From Candidatus Cryptobacteroides merdigallinarum (GTDB lineage Bacteria > Bacteroidota > Bacteroidia > Bacteroidales > UBA932), in contig JADIMQ010000088.1 in NCBI GenBank assembly GCA_017694655.1, forward strand, positions 1-55,285: a stretch of DNA of 55,285 nucleotides. The letters run 5' to 3'. Positions 23,976 through 33,126 of this stretch are shown here, piece after piece. The position numbers and the translations under genes were made by a program. Every line of letters begins with the position of its first letter. Position 1 is the first letter of the stretch. The notes under the pieces are model-generated. The model worked only from the letters and a program-made list of their open reading frames with translations. It did not search any database and had not been told where the DNA came from.

Positions 23976-26726
23976 ATGAAGAACCTGGTATCAAAAATAT
24001 GGTTCCCGATAGTGCTCACCGGCCTTGCGGCCGTACAGTCTTTCGGAATAGATGCAGGGCGGTACGGATACATGATGCACCGGCAGGACAGGGCTGCACT
24101 TGCAGAGGAAGCCGACAGTATCCATACGGCTGACAGCGCGGTACCGGCGGCATCCGGCCCGGCGGCCGGTGCAGATACTCTGCAGATCCAGGATTCCACG
24201 GACATCGGGGACACGGGACGGGTCCAGGCCGCTGACTCCCTGCAGGCACCGGACAGCACCGGGTCGCGGGATTCCATTCCGGCAGAAACCGTCCAGCCAA
24301 GGGACACCATCGTGGTCCCGGATTCCTTGAAGTATACCGACAGCCTTAAGTTCAAATACTACATAGCACTGAAAGACAGCCTCACAAGGGCCGAGGTCAG
24401 GGATTCCCTGAGGGCCGCCGGGGACAGCCTCGAACTCCACAGGCTCGACTCCCTCGTCTACAAGGACTCCACCGAGACAGTGGCCCGGGATTCAATAGCA
24501 AGGTTCAACGCCCTCTCGAAGCGGGACAAGAAAAAGTACCTTGCCGAGCTCGAGACCGCAAGGAAACTTGTAGAGCTGGACAGCATCATGCATGTCAAGG
24601 ACAGCATAAGGGCAGTGAAGGACAGTATAATAGAGAACACCCCGCGTATCCTCAGCACATACGTCCTGCCGGACTCCATGCAGTACAAGAGGATAGTGAT
24701 GTGGAACCATGACAGATATTTCAACAATATCGAGCTCAAGGAGATAGACACCACCTACAACTACTGGTACACCGAATACCCGTTCCTCCGGAACGACGTG
24801 AACGCCACATACCTCGGCGTGATAGGCTCCCCTACTGAAAGCTACAACTTCTTCCAGAGGGAGGAGGCGGAAAATGCAGTGTTCTACACCCCGTACATGA
24901 TGTACAACTACAGCCCGGAGACACTTCCGATGTACAACACCAAGACCCCGTACACCGAACTCGCCTACTGGGGCACCCTGTTCGCCAATACCGAGAAGGA
25001 GGAGAGCAATGTAAGGGTGATGACGACCCAGAACATAATCCCGGAGCTGAACATCACTCTCGAATACGACAGGTTCGGCGGGAACGGGCTCCTGCAGAAC
25101 GAGGACACGGACAACAGGACCTTCGTGGCCGCCACGAACTACCTCGGGAAGAGATACTTCATGAATGCCGGCTACATATACAACCGTATACGCAAAAGCG
25201 AGAACGGCGGTGTCGTTGACAACTTCTGGATAAGGGACACGACAGTGGACTCGAGGGAGATAGCCGTCCGGCTCTCGGATGCAAGCAACACGATAAAGAA
25301 GAACACCATCTTCCTCGACCAGTCCTACAGGATACCTTTCACATTCCTGTCAAAGGGCGCGAGGGAAGAGAAGAAGGCCAGGAAAGCGGAAAAGGCATAC
25401 CGGGACAGCATAATGGCCAGCGGGGACAGCGCCGCCATCCGGCAGTACCTCCTCGAGGAGGCTGAAAAGGAGCAGGTGCAGGAAACAAGCGCGGACACCA
25501 TAGACAACAACATCACCACGGCATTCATCGGGCATGCGTCGGAGTACACCGTGTACTCCAAAGTGTACACCGACAACATTTCCGCGGACGACACAGAGGG
25601 CAGGGACTTCTACAACAACAACTTCTACATCAACCCTACCACCAGCAGCGACTCCATGCGAGTGATGAAGTTCGACAACAGGATATTCCTCCGGCTGCAG
25701 CCATGGTCAAGCGAAGGGATTGTCTCCAAGCTCGATGTAGGGATAGGCGACAAGCTCCTGAACTACCATGAGTTCAACAGGCTGAGCTACCTGCAGCAGC
25801 CCAAGCCGGTGGTCCGTAACTCCATGTACCTGTACGCCGGGGCCCAGGGGCAGCTGAAGAAATACATACACTGGGATGCCACCGGAAGATACACCTTCCT
25901 CGGGAGCGAGCTGAACGACTTCGCCATAAAAGCCAACCTGTCACTGAACTTCTACCCGTTCAGGCGTGCCAGGAACAGTCCGCTGAACCTTAACCTTCAC
26001 TTCGAGACAAGCCTGAAGGAACCAGACTATTACCAGCAGCATCTGCATACCAACCATTACTGGTGGGACAACAGTTTCGGGAAAATATCCACCACGAAAG
26101 CCGAGGCTTCCCTGGACATTCCGGTATGGAATTTGAGGGCTTTCTTCGGGTATGCGTTGCTCAGCAACAACATATATTACGATAACCACGGATCAATACA
26201 GCAAAACGAAGTACCGATGAGCGTCATGACAGCATCTGTCATGAAAAATTTCAGGCTCTGGAATTTCCATTTTGACCATCAGGCGCTTTTCCAGCTCTCC
26301 TCGAACGAGAGCGTGCTGCGTCTGCCCCTGCTCGCACTGAACTTCAGGTATTATTTCCAGTTCAATGTGGTCAAGGACGTGATGCAGATGCAGGTCGGGG
26401 CCAACGCCACCTACAACACCAGGTGGTATGCCCCTGCCTACAACCCGGTACTGGGAGTGTTCCGCAACCAGGACGAGGAACTGTACGGCAACTGCCCGTA
26501 CATCGACGTCTTCGTGAACATCCAGTGGAAGAGGGCCTGCATTTTCATAAAGGCTGTGAACCTTGGGATGGGCTGGCCGAACAAATCTGCCGACTATTTC
26601 AGTGCACACCATTACATAAGGCCCCAGCAGGCCTTCAAAGTGGGAATTTTCTGGCCATTTTATGTACAACCTAAAAGGGTCTCCAATTTCGGGGACCAGA
26701 ATGAGCTGAGAAGCTCGCAAGAATAG
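23976..26726 (+). CDS. Putative outer membrane porin (Porin_10-like) with Asp-Ser-rich N-terminal region
   Basis: A 916-residue protein resembling the Bacteroidota putative porin family. After a signal sequence (about residues 1-24) comes a low-complexity part (about 35-230) with DS, DSL and DST repeated every few residues and a charged helical stretch (KRDKKKYLAELETARKL). From about 230 the sequence alternates aromatic and polar residues in beta-strand style to the C terminus (NLGMGWPNKSADYFSAHHY), typical of a barrel. The function is unknown beyond the family name. The next gene, a lytic transglycosylase, starts 10 bases later. Confidence 0.82.
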   Translation: MKNLVSKIWFPIVLTGLAAVQSFGIDAGRYGYMMHRQDRAALAEEADSIHTADSAVPAASGPAAGADTLQIQDSTDIGDTGRVQAADSLQAPDSTGSRDSIPAETVQPRDTIVVPDSLKYTDSLKFKYYIALKDSLTRAEVRDSLRAAGDSLELHRLDSLVYKDSTETVARDSIARFNALSKRDKKKYLAELETARKLVELDSIMHVKDSIRAVKDSIIENTPRILSTYVLPDSMQYKRIVMWNHDRYFNNIELKEIDTTYNYWYTEYPFLRNDVNATYLGVIGSPTESYNFFQREEAENAVFYTPYMMYNYSPETLPMYNTKTPYTELAYWGTLFANTEKEESNVRVMTTQNIIPELNITLEYDRFGGNGLLQNEDTDNRTFVAATNYLGKRYFMNAGYIYNRIRKSENGGVVDNFWIRDTTVDSREIAVRLSDASNTIKKNTIFLDQSYRIPFTFLSKGAREEKKARKAEKAYRDSIMASGDSAAIRQYLLEEAEKEQVQETSADTIDNNITTAFIGHASEYTVYSKVYTDNISADDTEGRDFYNNNFYINPTTSSDSMRVMKFDNRIFLRLQPWSSEGIVSKLDVGIGDKLLNYHEFNRLSYLQQPKPVVRNSMYLYAGAQGQLKKYIHWDATGRYTFLGSELNDFAIKANLSLNFYPFRRARNSPLNLNLHFETSLKEPDYYQQHLHTNHYWWDNSFGKISTTKAEASLDIPVWNLRAFFGYALLSNNIYYDNHGSIQQNEVPMSVMTASVMKNFRLWNFHFDHQALFQLSSNESVLRLPLLALNFRYYFQFNVVKDVMQMQVGANATYNTRWYAPAYNPVLGVFRNQDEELYGNCPYIDVFVNIQWKRACIFIKAVNLGMGWPNKSADYFSAHHYIRPQQAFKVGIFWPFYVQPKRVSNFGDQNELRSSQE

Positions 26727-26736
26727 GAGGTAAATT

Positions 26737-27807
26737 ATGAGATTTACAGGTAAAATGCGCTCAATCATGAGGTATTGTGCCGTTTCCGCACTGATCTTCG
26801 GGTCAGTTTCAATCGGGGAACGGTCCGAGGCAGTGGGAGGTATCAGCCCTTACGGGACATTCGGGGGAGATACCTTGAAGTGTGTCATAAACACCGGGGA
26901 CGAGAACTATGGAAGAAACGGATTCAGGACAGGGTTCAACTATGAGCTGCTACGTGAATTCGGCAGACATGTCGGCGCCAAGGTGGAGATAACACTTGCC
27001 GAGAACCACTGCGACTACGTCGACTCCCTTCAGTCAGGGGTCGTCGACATCATGGTCCTTCCGGACACATGCGGACACTTCGGTCTGGAACTCATACTTT
27101 CGAGAAAGGTTGACCGCGCCGTCTGGGCCGTCAACAGCGAGGATATCTCGAAGATAAAGGAAGTGAACACGTGGATAGCCACCTTCACCGAATCAGACGA
27201 GTACAAGGAAATCTGGATGAAGTACAACAGGTCCATAAATCCTCTCACCAGGTTCGACAGGAACATGATTTCATCCAAGATAAGCCCTTACGACAAGCTG
27301 ATTAAGGAATATGCCGGGAAACTGGGCTGGGACTGGAGGATGCTGGCGGCCGTCATCTACCAGGAATCGAAGTTCTCGATAAACACCGTCTCCCACAGGG
27401 GGGCGACAGGGCTGATGCAGGTAATGCCGTCTACTGCCGAATATTACGGCATCTCCGACCTTCTTGACCCGGAGGAGAACATAAAGGCCGGCACCATGCA
27501 CCTGGCCCGTCTGCAGAAGATGTACAGCGACGAGGGCATGACAGATATGGAAAGGTTCAAGTTCGTGCTGGCGTCCTACAACGCAGGCGAAGGGAGGATT
27601 GCAGACTGCCGGAACCTCGCGGCCGCAAGGAACCTCGACAACACCAGATGGGACGACATACTGAAAGTCATCCCGTCCATGAGGGAGGAGTCCACCCTGC
27701 AGGAGATATCCCTGAAATTCGGCAAGTTCAACGGCACGGAGACGATGAACTACGTGGAGAATATCCTGAACATCTATTCCGCATTCTGCGAAATATGCCC
27801 GGCATAG
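26737..27807 (+). CDS. MltF-like lytic transglycosylase with shortened sensor domain
   Basis: A 356-residue exported protein. Residues about 46-165 resemble a solute-binding (SBP_bac_3) module as in MltF, but only half the usual length. Residues about 185-340 are a Slt/goose-lysozyme-type catalytic domain with the catalytic Glu210 (AAVIYQESKF), GATGLMQVMPSTA (222-234) and the YNAGEGR motif near 278. It cuts glycan strands of peptidoglycan. The ten-base gap to the porin gene suggests one transcript, which may link wall opening to insertion of an outer-membrane protein. The N-terminal signal is weak but hydrophobic (about 8-28). Confidence 0.88.
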   Translation: MRFTGKMRSIMRYCAVSALIFGSVSIGERSEAVGGISPYGTFGGDTLKCVINTGDENYGRNGFRTGFNYELLREFGRHVGAKVEITLAENHCDYVDSLQSGVVDIMVLPDTCGHFGLELILSRKVDRAVWAVNSEDISKIKEVNTWIATFTESDEYKEIWMKYNRSINPLTRFDRNMISSKISPYDKLIKEYAGKLGWDWRMLAAVIYQESKFSINTVSHRGATGLMQVMPSTAEYYGISDLLDPEENIKAGTMHLARLQKMYSDEGMTDMERFKFVLASYNAGEGRIADCRNLAAARNLDNTRWDDILKVIPSMREESTLQEISLKFGKFNGTETMNYVENILNIYSAFCEICPA

Positions 27808-27837
27808 CCCGGCAGCGGAGATACGGACGGTCCGGGT

Positions 27838-29010
27838 TCAGCTCATCCTGACGGTACGGGCCGGGTCCACACGGGAAATGAACATTGATGGCAGCAGGAG
27901 CAGCAGCATTATCAGCAGGTATGCGGCTGCGTCTGCTGCCAGTATTTTCATTATCTCAAGATGTACAGGGACATAGGAGATGAAGTAGTTGGCCGGGTCG
28001 AGAGTTATGAAACGGGTGGAGGCCTGGACGGCACAGAAGACCAGGGCCAGGACATTGCCGGCCAGCATGCCCTTCAGCACGAGGGAAGAGGAGGACCTCA
28101 GGAAAACCTTGACGATGGCGCGGTCCGTCATGCCGAGGGACTTCAGTATCCCGATAGTTGAAATGTTCTCGAACAGGAGTATCAGCAGTCCGGAGACCAT
28201 GTTGAAGCCGGCCACTACAGTCATCAGGGCAAGGATGAATATCACATTGAAATCTATGAGTGCCAGCCAGTCGAAGAGCTGGGGGTTCTCGTCGGCGGAG
28301 GAGACGGCCACGACCGACTCGTCATCTTCCGAGGCGTACAGGAGGGATGCAGCCCCTATTTCACGGGTCATCAGCTCCATCCCGGATTCAGAGCGGAAGT
28401 CCTCCAGCAGGGATATCTCGAAGGCCGAGACCCTGGTGCTGTCCCAGCCGTTCACCCTCTGCATATCTTCAAGGCGGCCATATACGACGAGCCTGTCGTC
28501 GGCCTCGGCTATGTCGTCATACAGGGAAACGATATTGAACTTCCTGACCCTCACCTTCTCTCCCACGAAATATGCCTGCAGTACATCCCCGGGGGCGACG
28601 GACAGTATTGCCGCCAGCCGGGAAGGGATGCTCACGGCAAGGGAGACCGAATCAGCCGCACCGAAATCCTCCACGCCCTTGAAGAGGACACCGTGCACGA
28701 CATCCCGGTTCTTCACTATCCCGGCACGGTAGACTACGGGAGACACCTTGCTGACCCCGTATATTGAATCTATGTAAGGAAGATAAGAGGGGGTGGCGCC
28801 TACCGGTGAGGAACCGGAAAGCCAGTCCAGGTCCGACGGCAGCAGGCGGACGTCCCCCGAGGCAGAGGAAAGCGCGTCCCGGATCTCTTTCCTGAAACCC
28901 GAGGACACGGACACGGAGACTATCATGACAAGGAAGCTGAGCGCAATGGATATTACCACAATCCTCCTGCGGAAACGCAGCTTCCCCGAAATGAACCCCG
29001 TGATCCCCAT
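27838..29010 (-). CDS. FtsX-like (LolC/LolE-type) ABC transporter permease
   Basis: A 390-residue membrane protein with a first helix at about residues 17-38 (VVISIALSFLVMIVSVSVSSG), a large periplasmic MacB-PCD-like domain (about 40-245) and three C-terminal helices of the FtsX domain (about 253-282, 300-330, 355-380). This is the layout of LolC/LolE lipoprotein-releasing permeases. The ATPase LolD is not adjacent. The gene starts 10 bases after the M13 peptidase and is probably in its operon. Confidence 0.88.
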   Translation of the reverse strand: MGITGFISGKLRFRRRIVVISIALSFLVMIVSVSVSSGFRKEIRDALSSASGDVRLLPSDLDWLSGSSPVGATPSYLPYIDSIYGVSKVSPVVYRAGIVKNRDVVHGVLFKGVEDFGAADSVSLAVSIPSRLAAILSVAPGDVLQAYFVGEKVRVRKFNIVSLYDDIAEADDRLVVYGRLEDMQRVNGWDSTRVSAFEISLLEDFRSESGMELMTREIGAASLLYASEDDESVVAVSSADENPQLFDWLALIDFNVIFILALMTVVAGFNMVSGLLILLFENISTIGILKSLGMTDRAIVKVFLRSSSSLVLKGMLAGNVLALVFCAVQASTRFITLDPANYFISYVPVHLEIMKILAADAAAYLLIMLLLLLPSMFISRVDPARTVRMS

Positions 29011-29020
29011 GAACGGAAAA

Positions 29021-31033
29021 CTACCAGATTACTACCCTTTCCTCCTCCGGACGGTACATCTTGTCGCCTTCCTTGATACCGAAGGCATCGAAGAAGGTCT
29101 GGAGATTCCTGAGTGTGACATTGACCCTGTTTTCCCCGAGGGAATGCACATCCAGCTTGGTGAGCCTTGCCTTCTCCTCGTCCCTGATGTTCATCGCCCA
29201 TACGGTGGCGTATGAGAGATAGAACCTCTGCTCGGCCGTGAAGCCGTCTATGTCGGCAGGGCGGTTGCCGGCGAAAGAATTCTGGAGTGCGGTGTAAGCT
29301 ACACGCAGGCCGCCCTGGTCAGCGATATTCTCGCCGAGGCACAGGGCACCGTTGGCCCTGAGGCCAGGGAGGACATACACGGAGTCGAACTGTGCCACAA
29401 GCACGTCTGTCAGCTTCCGGAACGTCTCCTCGTCTTCAGGCTTCCACCAGTCGGTCATGTTCCCGTCCTTGTCGAAGTGGCGTCCCTGGTCGTCGAACCC
29501 GTGGGTCATCTCATGGCTTATTACCACACCGATGGCCCCGTAATTCACGGCGTCATCGGCCTCCGGATTGAAGAACGGAGGCTGGAGTATGGCCGCAGGG
29601 AAGCAGATCTCGTTGGTGGTAGGATTATAGTAGGCGTTGACAGTCTGCGGACTCATAAGCCACTCTGTCTTGTCTACAGGCTTTTCGAGCCTTGAGAAGT
29701 TGTCCGCCATATCCCATTTCCTTATATTGCGGACATTTTCCATATAGCTGAGGGTAGGGTTGACTATGAGGGAGGAATAGTCCTTCCATTTGTCCGGATA
29801 ACCCACCTTCACCACAATGGCCTCCAGCTTTTCCTTCGCCACCATCTTGGTGGAGTCGGACATCCAGGCGAGGGAGTCGATATGTTCCCCGAGGGCTGTC
29901 CGTATGTCAGCTATCATCTTCAGCATGGCATCCTTGGACTCCTGCGGGAAATAGGACTGCACGTAGAGCTTGCCCACGGCCTCCGGGAGCATGCTGCTCG
30001 CCACGTCAAGGGAGCGTTTCCATCTCGGCTGCTTTTCCTTCACCCCGGCCATCTGCTTCTTGAAGAAGTCGAAGTCGGCATCATAGAAGTCCTCCCCCAA
30101 CAGGGTGCTGTATTCAGATATGAAGCGGGCCGCAAGGTATTTCTTCAGGATTCCCGTATCCGTGCTGCCGAGGAGGGAGTCCAGGCCGGCAAGGTAGGAC
30201 GGCTGCTCCACAATCAGCTTGTCGGGTTCCTGCATCCCGAGCTCCCTGAACCATGCCCCGAAATCGAAGTTGCGGCAGGAACTCTTCAGGTCCTTCGCCG
30301 ACACGGGGTTATATGCCTTCAGCACGTCCCTCCTCTCCACGCTGGACCATGAGATCTTTGCCATGGCGTCCTCCAGGGCAAGGACTTCCGTCGCGGCAGT
30401 GTCCGGGTTCTCGATACCCGCAAGGGAGAATATCCTGGAAAGATACTGCCGGTACCCTTCCTTCAGTGCTGAATTCGATTCCTCTATATAATAGTCCCTG
30501 TCTCCCATCCCGAGCCCGGACTGGGAAATGTACAGGACATTCACATCACTGTCCGTCATGTCGGCGCCCACATAGGCTGTGAAGAACGGGGATTCCGCAG
30601 ACGCGTGCATCCTGGCCACCGTCTCCGCGAAGGAACGGCTGTCACTTATGGCGTCAATCTCCGCCAGTACGCGCTCCAGAGGTGCCGCACCCTCCGAGGC
30701 AAGCCTTACGGAGTCGAGTCCCATCTTGTACAGGTCGTCTATCTTCTGCGCTTCGCTTCCGGGTACAGGGCTGCTCTTGCCGAGATTCTCGAAAAGTGTC
30801 CTCAACCTGTTCTCGTTGTTTTCCATCAGTTCGTTGAAAGTCCCGAAGCGGGCATACTCCGGCTTCAGGGGATGCGACGCCATCCAGCCGCCGGTAGCAT
30901 ATCTGTAGAAATCCTCGCCCGGCGATACAGTCGGATCGAGGTTGGAAAGATCCAGGGCTTGTTCAGTATCCTCCGGTTGCTTGCAGGAAACCACAGCTGC
31001 CAGTGCCAGCATTAGACATAATACCTTATTCAT
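29021..31033 (-). CDS. M13 family metallopeptidase lipoprotein (neprilysin/PepO-like)
   Basis: A 670-residue zinc endopeptidase. The lipobox VVSC places the lipidated cysteine at 17. The zinc site is H507-E-M-T-H511 with the third ligand Glu568 in GENIADQGG. NAYYNPTTNEICFPAAILQPPFF just upstream is the family's substrate-binding motif, and the protein ends in the usual short tryptophan terminus (VVIW). It probably acts on peptides in the periplasm or at the surface. Its own promoter lies at 31057-31064. Confidence 0.94.
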   Translation of the reverse strand: MNKVLCLMLALAAVVSCKQPEDTEQALDLSNLDPTVSPGEDFYRYATGGWMASHPLKPEYARFGTFNELMENNENRLRTLFENLGKSSPVPGSEAQKIDDLYKMGLDSVRLASEGAAPLERVLAEIDAISDSRSFAETVARMHASAESPFFTAYVGADMTDSDVNVLYISQSGLGMGDRDYYIEESNSALKEGYRQYLSRIFSLAGIENPDTAATEVLALEDAMAKISWSSVERRDVLKAYNPVSAKDLKSSCRNFDFGAWFRELGMQEPDKLIVEQPSYLAGLDSLLGSTDTGILKKYLAARFISEYSTLLGEDFYDADFDFFKKQMAGVKEKQPRWKRSLDVASSMLPEAVGKLYVQSYFPQESKDAMLKMIADIRTALGEHIDSLAWMSDSTKMVAKEKLEAIVVKVGYPDKWKDYSSLIVNPTLSYMENVRNIRKWDMADNFSRLEKPVDKTEWLMSPQTVNAYYNPTTNEICFPAAILQPPFFNPEADDAVNYGAIGVVISHEMTHGFDDQGRHFDKDGNMTDWWKPEDEETFRKLTDVLVAQFDSVYVLPGLRANGALCLGENIADQGGLRVAYTALQNSFAGNRPADIDGFTAEQRFYLSYATVWAMNIRDEEKARLTKLDVHSLGENRVNVTLRNLQTFFDAFGIKEGDKMYRPEEERVVIW

Positions 31034-31056
31034 AATCCTAAATTTGTTAAATCATA

Positions 31057-31064
31057 CAAAGATA
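31057..31064 (-). promoter_or_regulatory. -7 element TATCTTTG of the M13 peptidase operon
   Basis: The minus strand reads TATCTTTG, 24 bases before the ATG at 31033. No -33 TTG is visible at the expected spacing. Confidence 0.55.
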
Positions 31065-31205
31065 GGCATAATTTAGAAACAGTTTTAAAAATTTCCGATA
31101 TAAATTTTGCGGAGCCCGGCCGGCGTCAGCTTCCGCCTGGATTCCGGAAATGGACAGGCAAGAAAGGAAGTCAAGATAATCCTTGAAATATTCCACGGGA
31201 GAACC

Positions 31206-31213
31206 TAAATTTG
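31206..31213 (+). promoter_or_regulatory. Promoter of the BASS-type transporter gene (TAAATTTG)
   Basis: TAAATTTG with TTG at 31183-31185, 20 bases upstream. The TTG inside it would extend the reading frame by ten residues but is part of the promoter, so the start is the ATG at 31241. Confidence 0.6.
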
Positions 31214-31240
31214 CACCCGCGGAACGAAAAAGGATACACC

Positions 31241-32197
31241 ATGCTTAACATCCTGAAAAACTGGACATTACCCCTGGCCATCGCCGCCGGAATCCTTGTA
31301 TACGTGATATATGACAGCATACCGGGCCTGGCACCGGCCGGACCTTTCCTCGTGAAAACCGCAGGCGTCCTGCAGCCGCTGCTGCTCTTCCTCATGCTCT
31401 TCCTGTCATTCTGTCATATAGAGCCCCAGGACCTGCGGCCGAGGAGATGGCACGTTTGGCTGCTGCTGTTCCAGTCCCTGTCATTCGTCTGCCTGGCCCT
31501 GGCCATGATGGTCCTGCCTGACTTCCACGGGAAAGTCCTGATAGAGGGAGCAATGCTCTGTCTCATCTGCCCGACAGCCACGGCAGCGGCGGTAGTCACG
31601 GGCAAGCTCGGAGGTGACATGCCGGGACTCACGGCCTATACCATAATAATAAACATGGCCACCGCCGTGCTCGTCCCTGTCTTCATCCCCTTCGTGCACC
31701 CTGCCGAAGGAATCTCGTTCCTTACTGCGTCGAGCATGATCCTGGCCAAGGTCTTCCCGCTGCTGATACTCCCCTGTCTTGCAGCCTTCCTTGTAAGGTA
31801 CCTGATGCCAAGGTTCCACGCCTGGCTGCTCCAGTTCAAGGACCTCGCCTTCTACCTGTGGAGCGTCTCGCTTATGCTCGCCATCGCCATGACCACGAGG
31901 TCCATAGTGCACAGCACCACCCCAGCCATCTACCTGGCAGGCCTGGGGGCTGTCTCCCTCCTGTGCTGCGCTGTCCAGTTCTGGGCCGGGAAGAGGATAG
32001 GGAAAAGGTACGGGGCATCCGTCACGGCAGGACAGGCCCTCGGACAGAAAAACACCGTCTTCGCAATATGGATGGGATATACTTTCATGACCCCGGTCAC
32101 GTCCATCGCAGGGGGCTTCTACTGTATCTGGCACAACCTGTTCAACTCCTGGCAGCTGTACCGCGCCAGGACTAATCCTGGCCGTCAAGATATTTGA
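31241..32197 (+). CDS. Bile acid:sodium symporter (BASS/SBF)-like transporter
   Basis: A 318-residue protein with about nine to ten hydrophobic helices in the SBF/BASS pattern: a helix pair around LFLMLFLSFCHIEP (about residues 52-65), CPTATAAAVVTGKLGG near 107-122 (the crossover motif position) and a matching C-terminal GQALGQKNTVFAIWMGYTF near 258-276. The substrate is unknown; members carry bile acids, pantoate, pyruvate or other organic anions. The start ATG is chosen because upstream sequence forms a promoter. The last 26 bases overlap the convergent TPR gene. Confidence 0.8.
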   Translation: MLNILKNWTLPLAIAAGILVYVIYDSIPGLAPAGPFLVKTAGVLQPLLLFLMLFLSFCHIEPQDLRPRRWHVWLLLFQSLSFVCLALAMMVLPDFHGKVLIEGAMLCLICPTATAAAVVTGKLGGDMPGLTAYTIIINMATAVLVPVFIPFVHPAEGISFLTASSMILAKVFPLLILPCLAAFLVRYLMPRFHAWLLQFKDLAFYLWSVSLMLAIAMTTRSIVHSTTPAIYLAGLGAVSLLCCAVQFWAGKRIGKRYGASVTAGQALGQKNTVFAIWMGYTFMTPVTSIAGGFYCIWHNLFNSWQLYRARTNPGRQDI

Positions 32198-33119
32198 GAC
32201 GGGCCTCGGCCGCCTGCCTTTCATTCTCCGGCGCCACCGCCGCGAACTTCTCGAGATACTTCTTCTCGAGCTTGTTGTCCTTCTGGCGGCGGGCCAGCAG
32301 GACACAGTTCTTCAGGGCCGAATAGTCATCCGGGGCTATCTTCAGGGCCTTCTTGTAATACTTCAGGGCCTTGGGGTAATCCTTGGCGACGATGAAGTCG
32401 TATGTCCCGAGGTTAGTGATGAAGACAGCGTCCTTCGGATATATCATGAGCATACGCTCGGAGAGGGTCCTGAAGGCCTCGTATGAGGAAGGCGTGCCGA
32501 TGGTATAGAAGGCCGCGCAGTATTCCTGCATGGACTGCTTGAAGAAGTCGTCCCCGATCTCGTACCCGGGGTAAACCCATACGCAGTCCTCCGACGCATC
32601 CTTGTCCACAAGCCGGAGCAGATAGGAGAGCGCCATGTCCGGACTGTCCTTCTCGTACGACATCAGTGCCGTGACCTTGGTAAAGCGCAGGTCTATCCTG
32701 AAAGGGTCAGCCTCTATAGCTTTGTCCAGATAGCGCATGGCATCGGAAAACAAGGCATCGTCATAGGAAACTTCCTGGTAATAATAGACATCCCTCCCGG
32801 TGGAGTCCTTCAGGGTGAGCACCGGGTCGGCCCCGAGATACTTTTTCTCCGGCTTCACGACCACGGAGCTGGACTGCGCCTTCGTGAAATAGTAGTTGAA
32901 CCTGGCTGTCAGCATTTTCACATTCGTCGAGTCCACCTGCTCCCACTGGTTCAATATGGTGTCCACTCCCACTCCGGCATAGCCGAGCTTGGAAACCACC
33001 AGGTCATACCTTCCGGAGTATGTCTCCGAGAGCTCTTCCCTTGTCTGGGCGGCTGCCGGAAGCAAGAATCCGGACAGGAGCACCGCCATTAGAATTTTCT
33101 TCAAGCGCATATCTCTCAT
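32172..33119 (-). CDS. Exported tetratricopeptide-repeat protein
   Basis: A 315-residue protein with an N-terminal signal (LLSGFLLPAAA, cleavage near residue 25) and TPR-like helix pairs, clearest at about residues 240-300 (DYPKALKYYKKALKIAPDDYSALKNCV). An earlier pair, SDAMRYLDKAIEADPFRIDL, lies near 125-145. The rest is helical but divergent. No enzymatic motif is seen. It follows the RsmF-like gene by seven bases, so the two are co-transcribed. The role is unknown; periplasmic TPR proteins usually scaffold envelope complexes. Confidence 0.75.
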   Translation of the reverse strand: MRDMRLKKILMAVLLSGFLLPAAAQTREELSETYSGRYDLVVSKLGYAGVGVDTILNQWEQVDSTNVKMLTARFNYYFTKAQSSSVVVKPEKKYLGADPVLTLKDSTGRDVYYYQEVSYDDALFSDAMRYLDKAIEADPFRIDLRFTKVTALMSYEKDSPDMALSYLLRLVDKDASEDCVWVYPGYEIGDDFFKQSMQEYCAAFYTIGTPSSYEAFRTLSERMLMIYPKDAVFITNLGTYDFIVAKDYPKALKYYKKALKIAPDDYSALKNCVLLARRQKDNKLEKKYLEKFAAVAPENERQAAEARLKYLDGQD

Positions 33120-33126
33120 TTTATCA

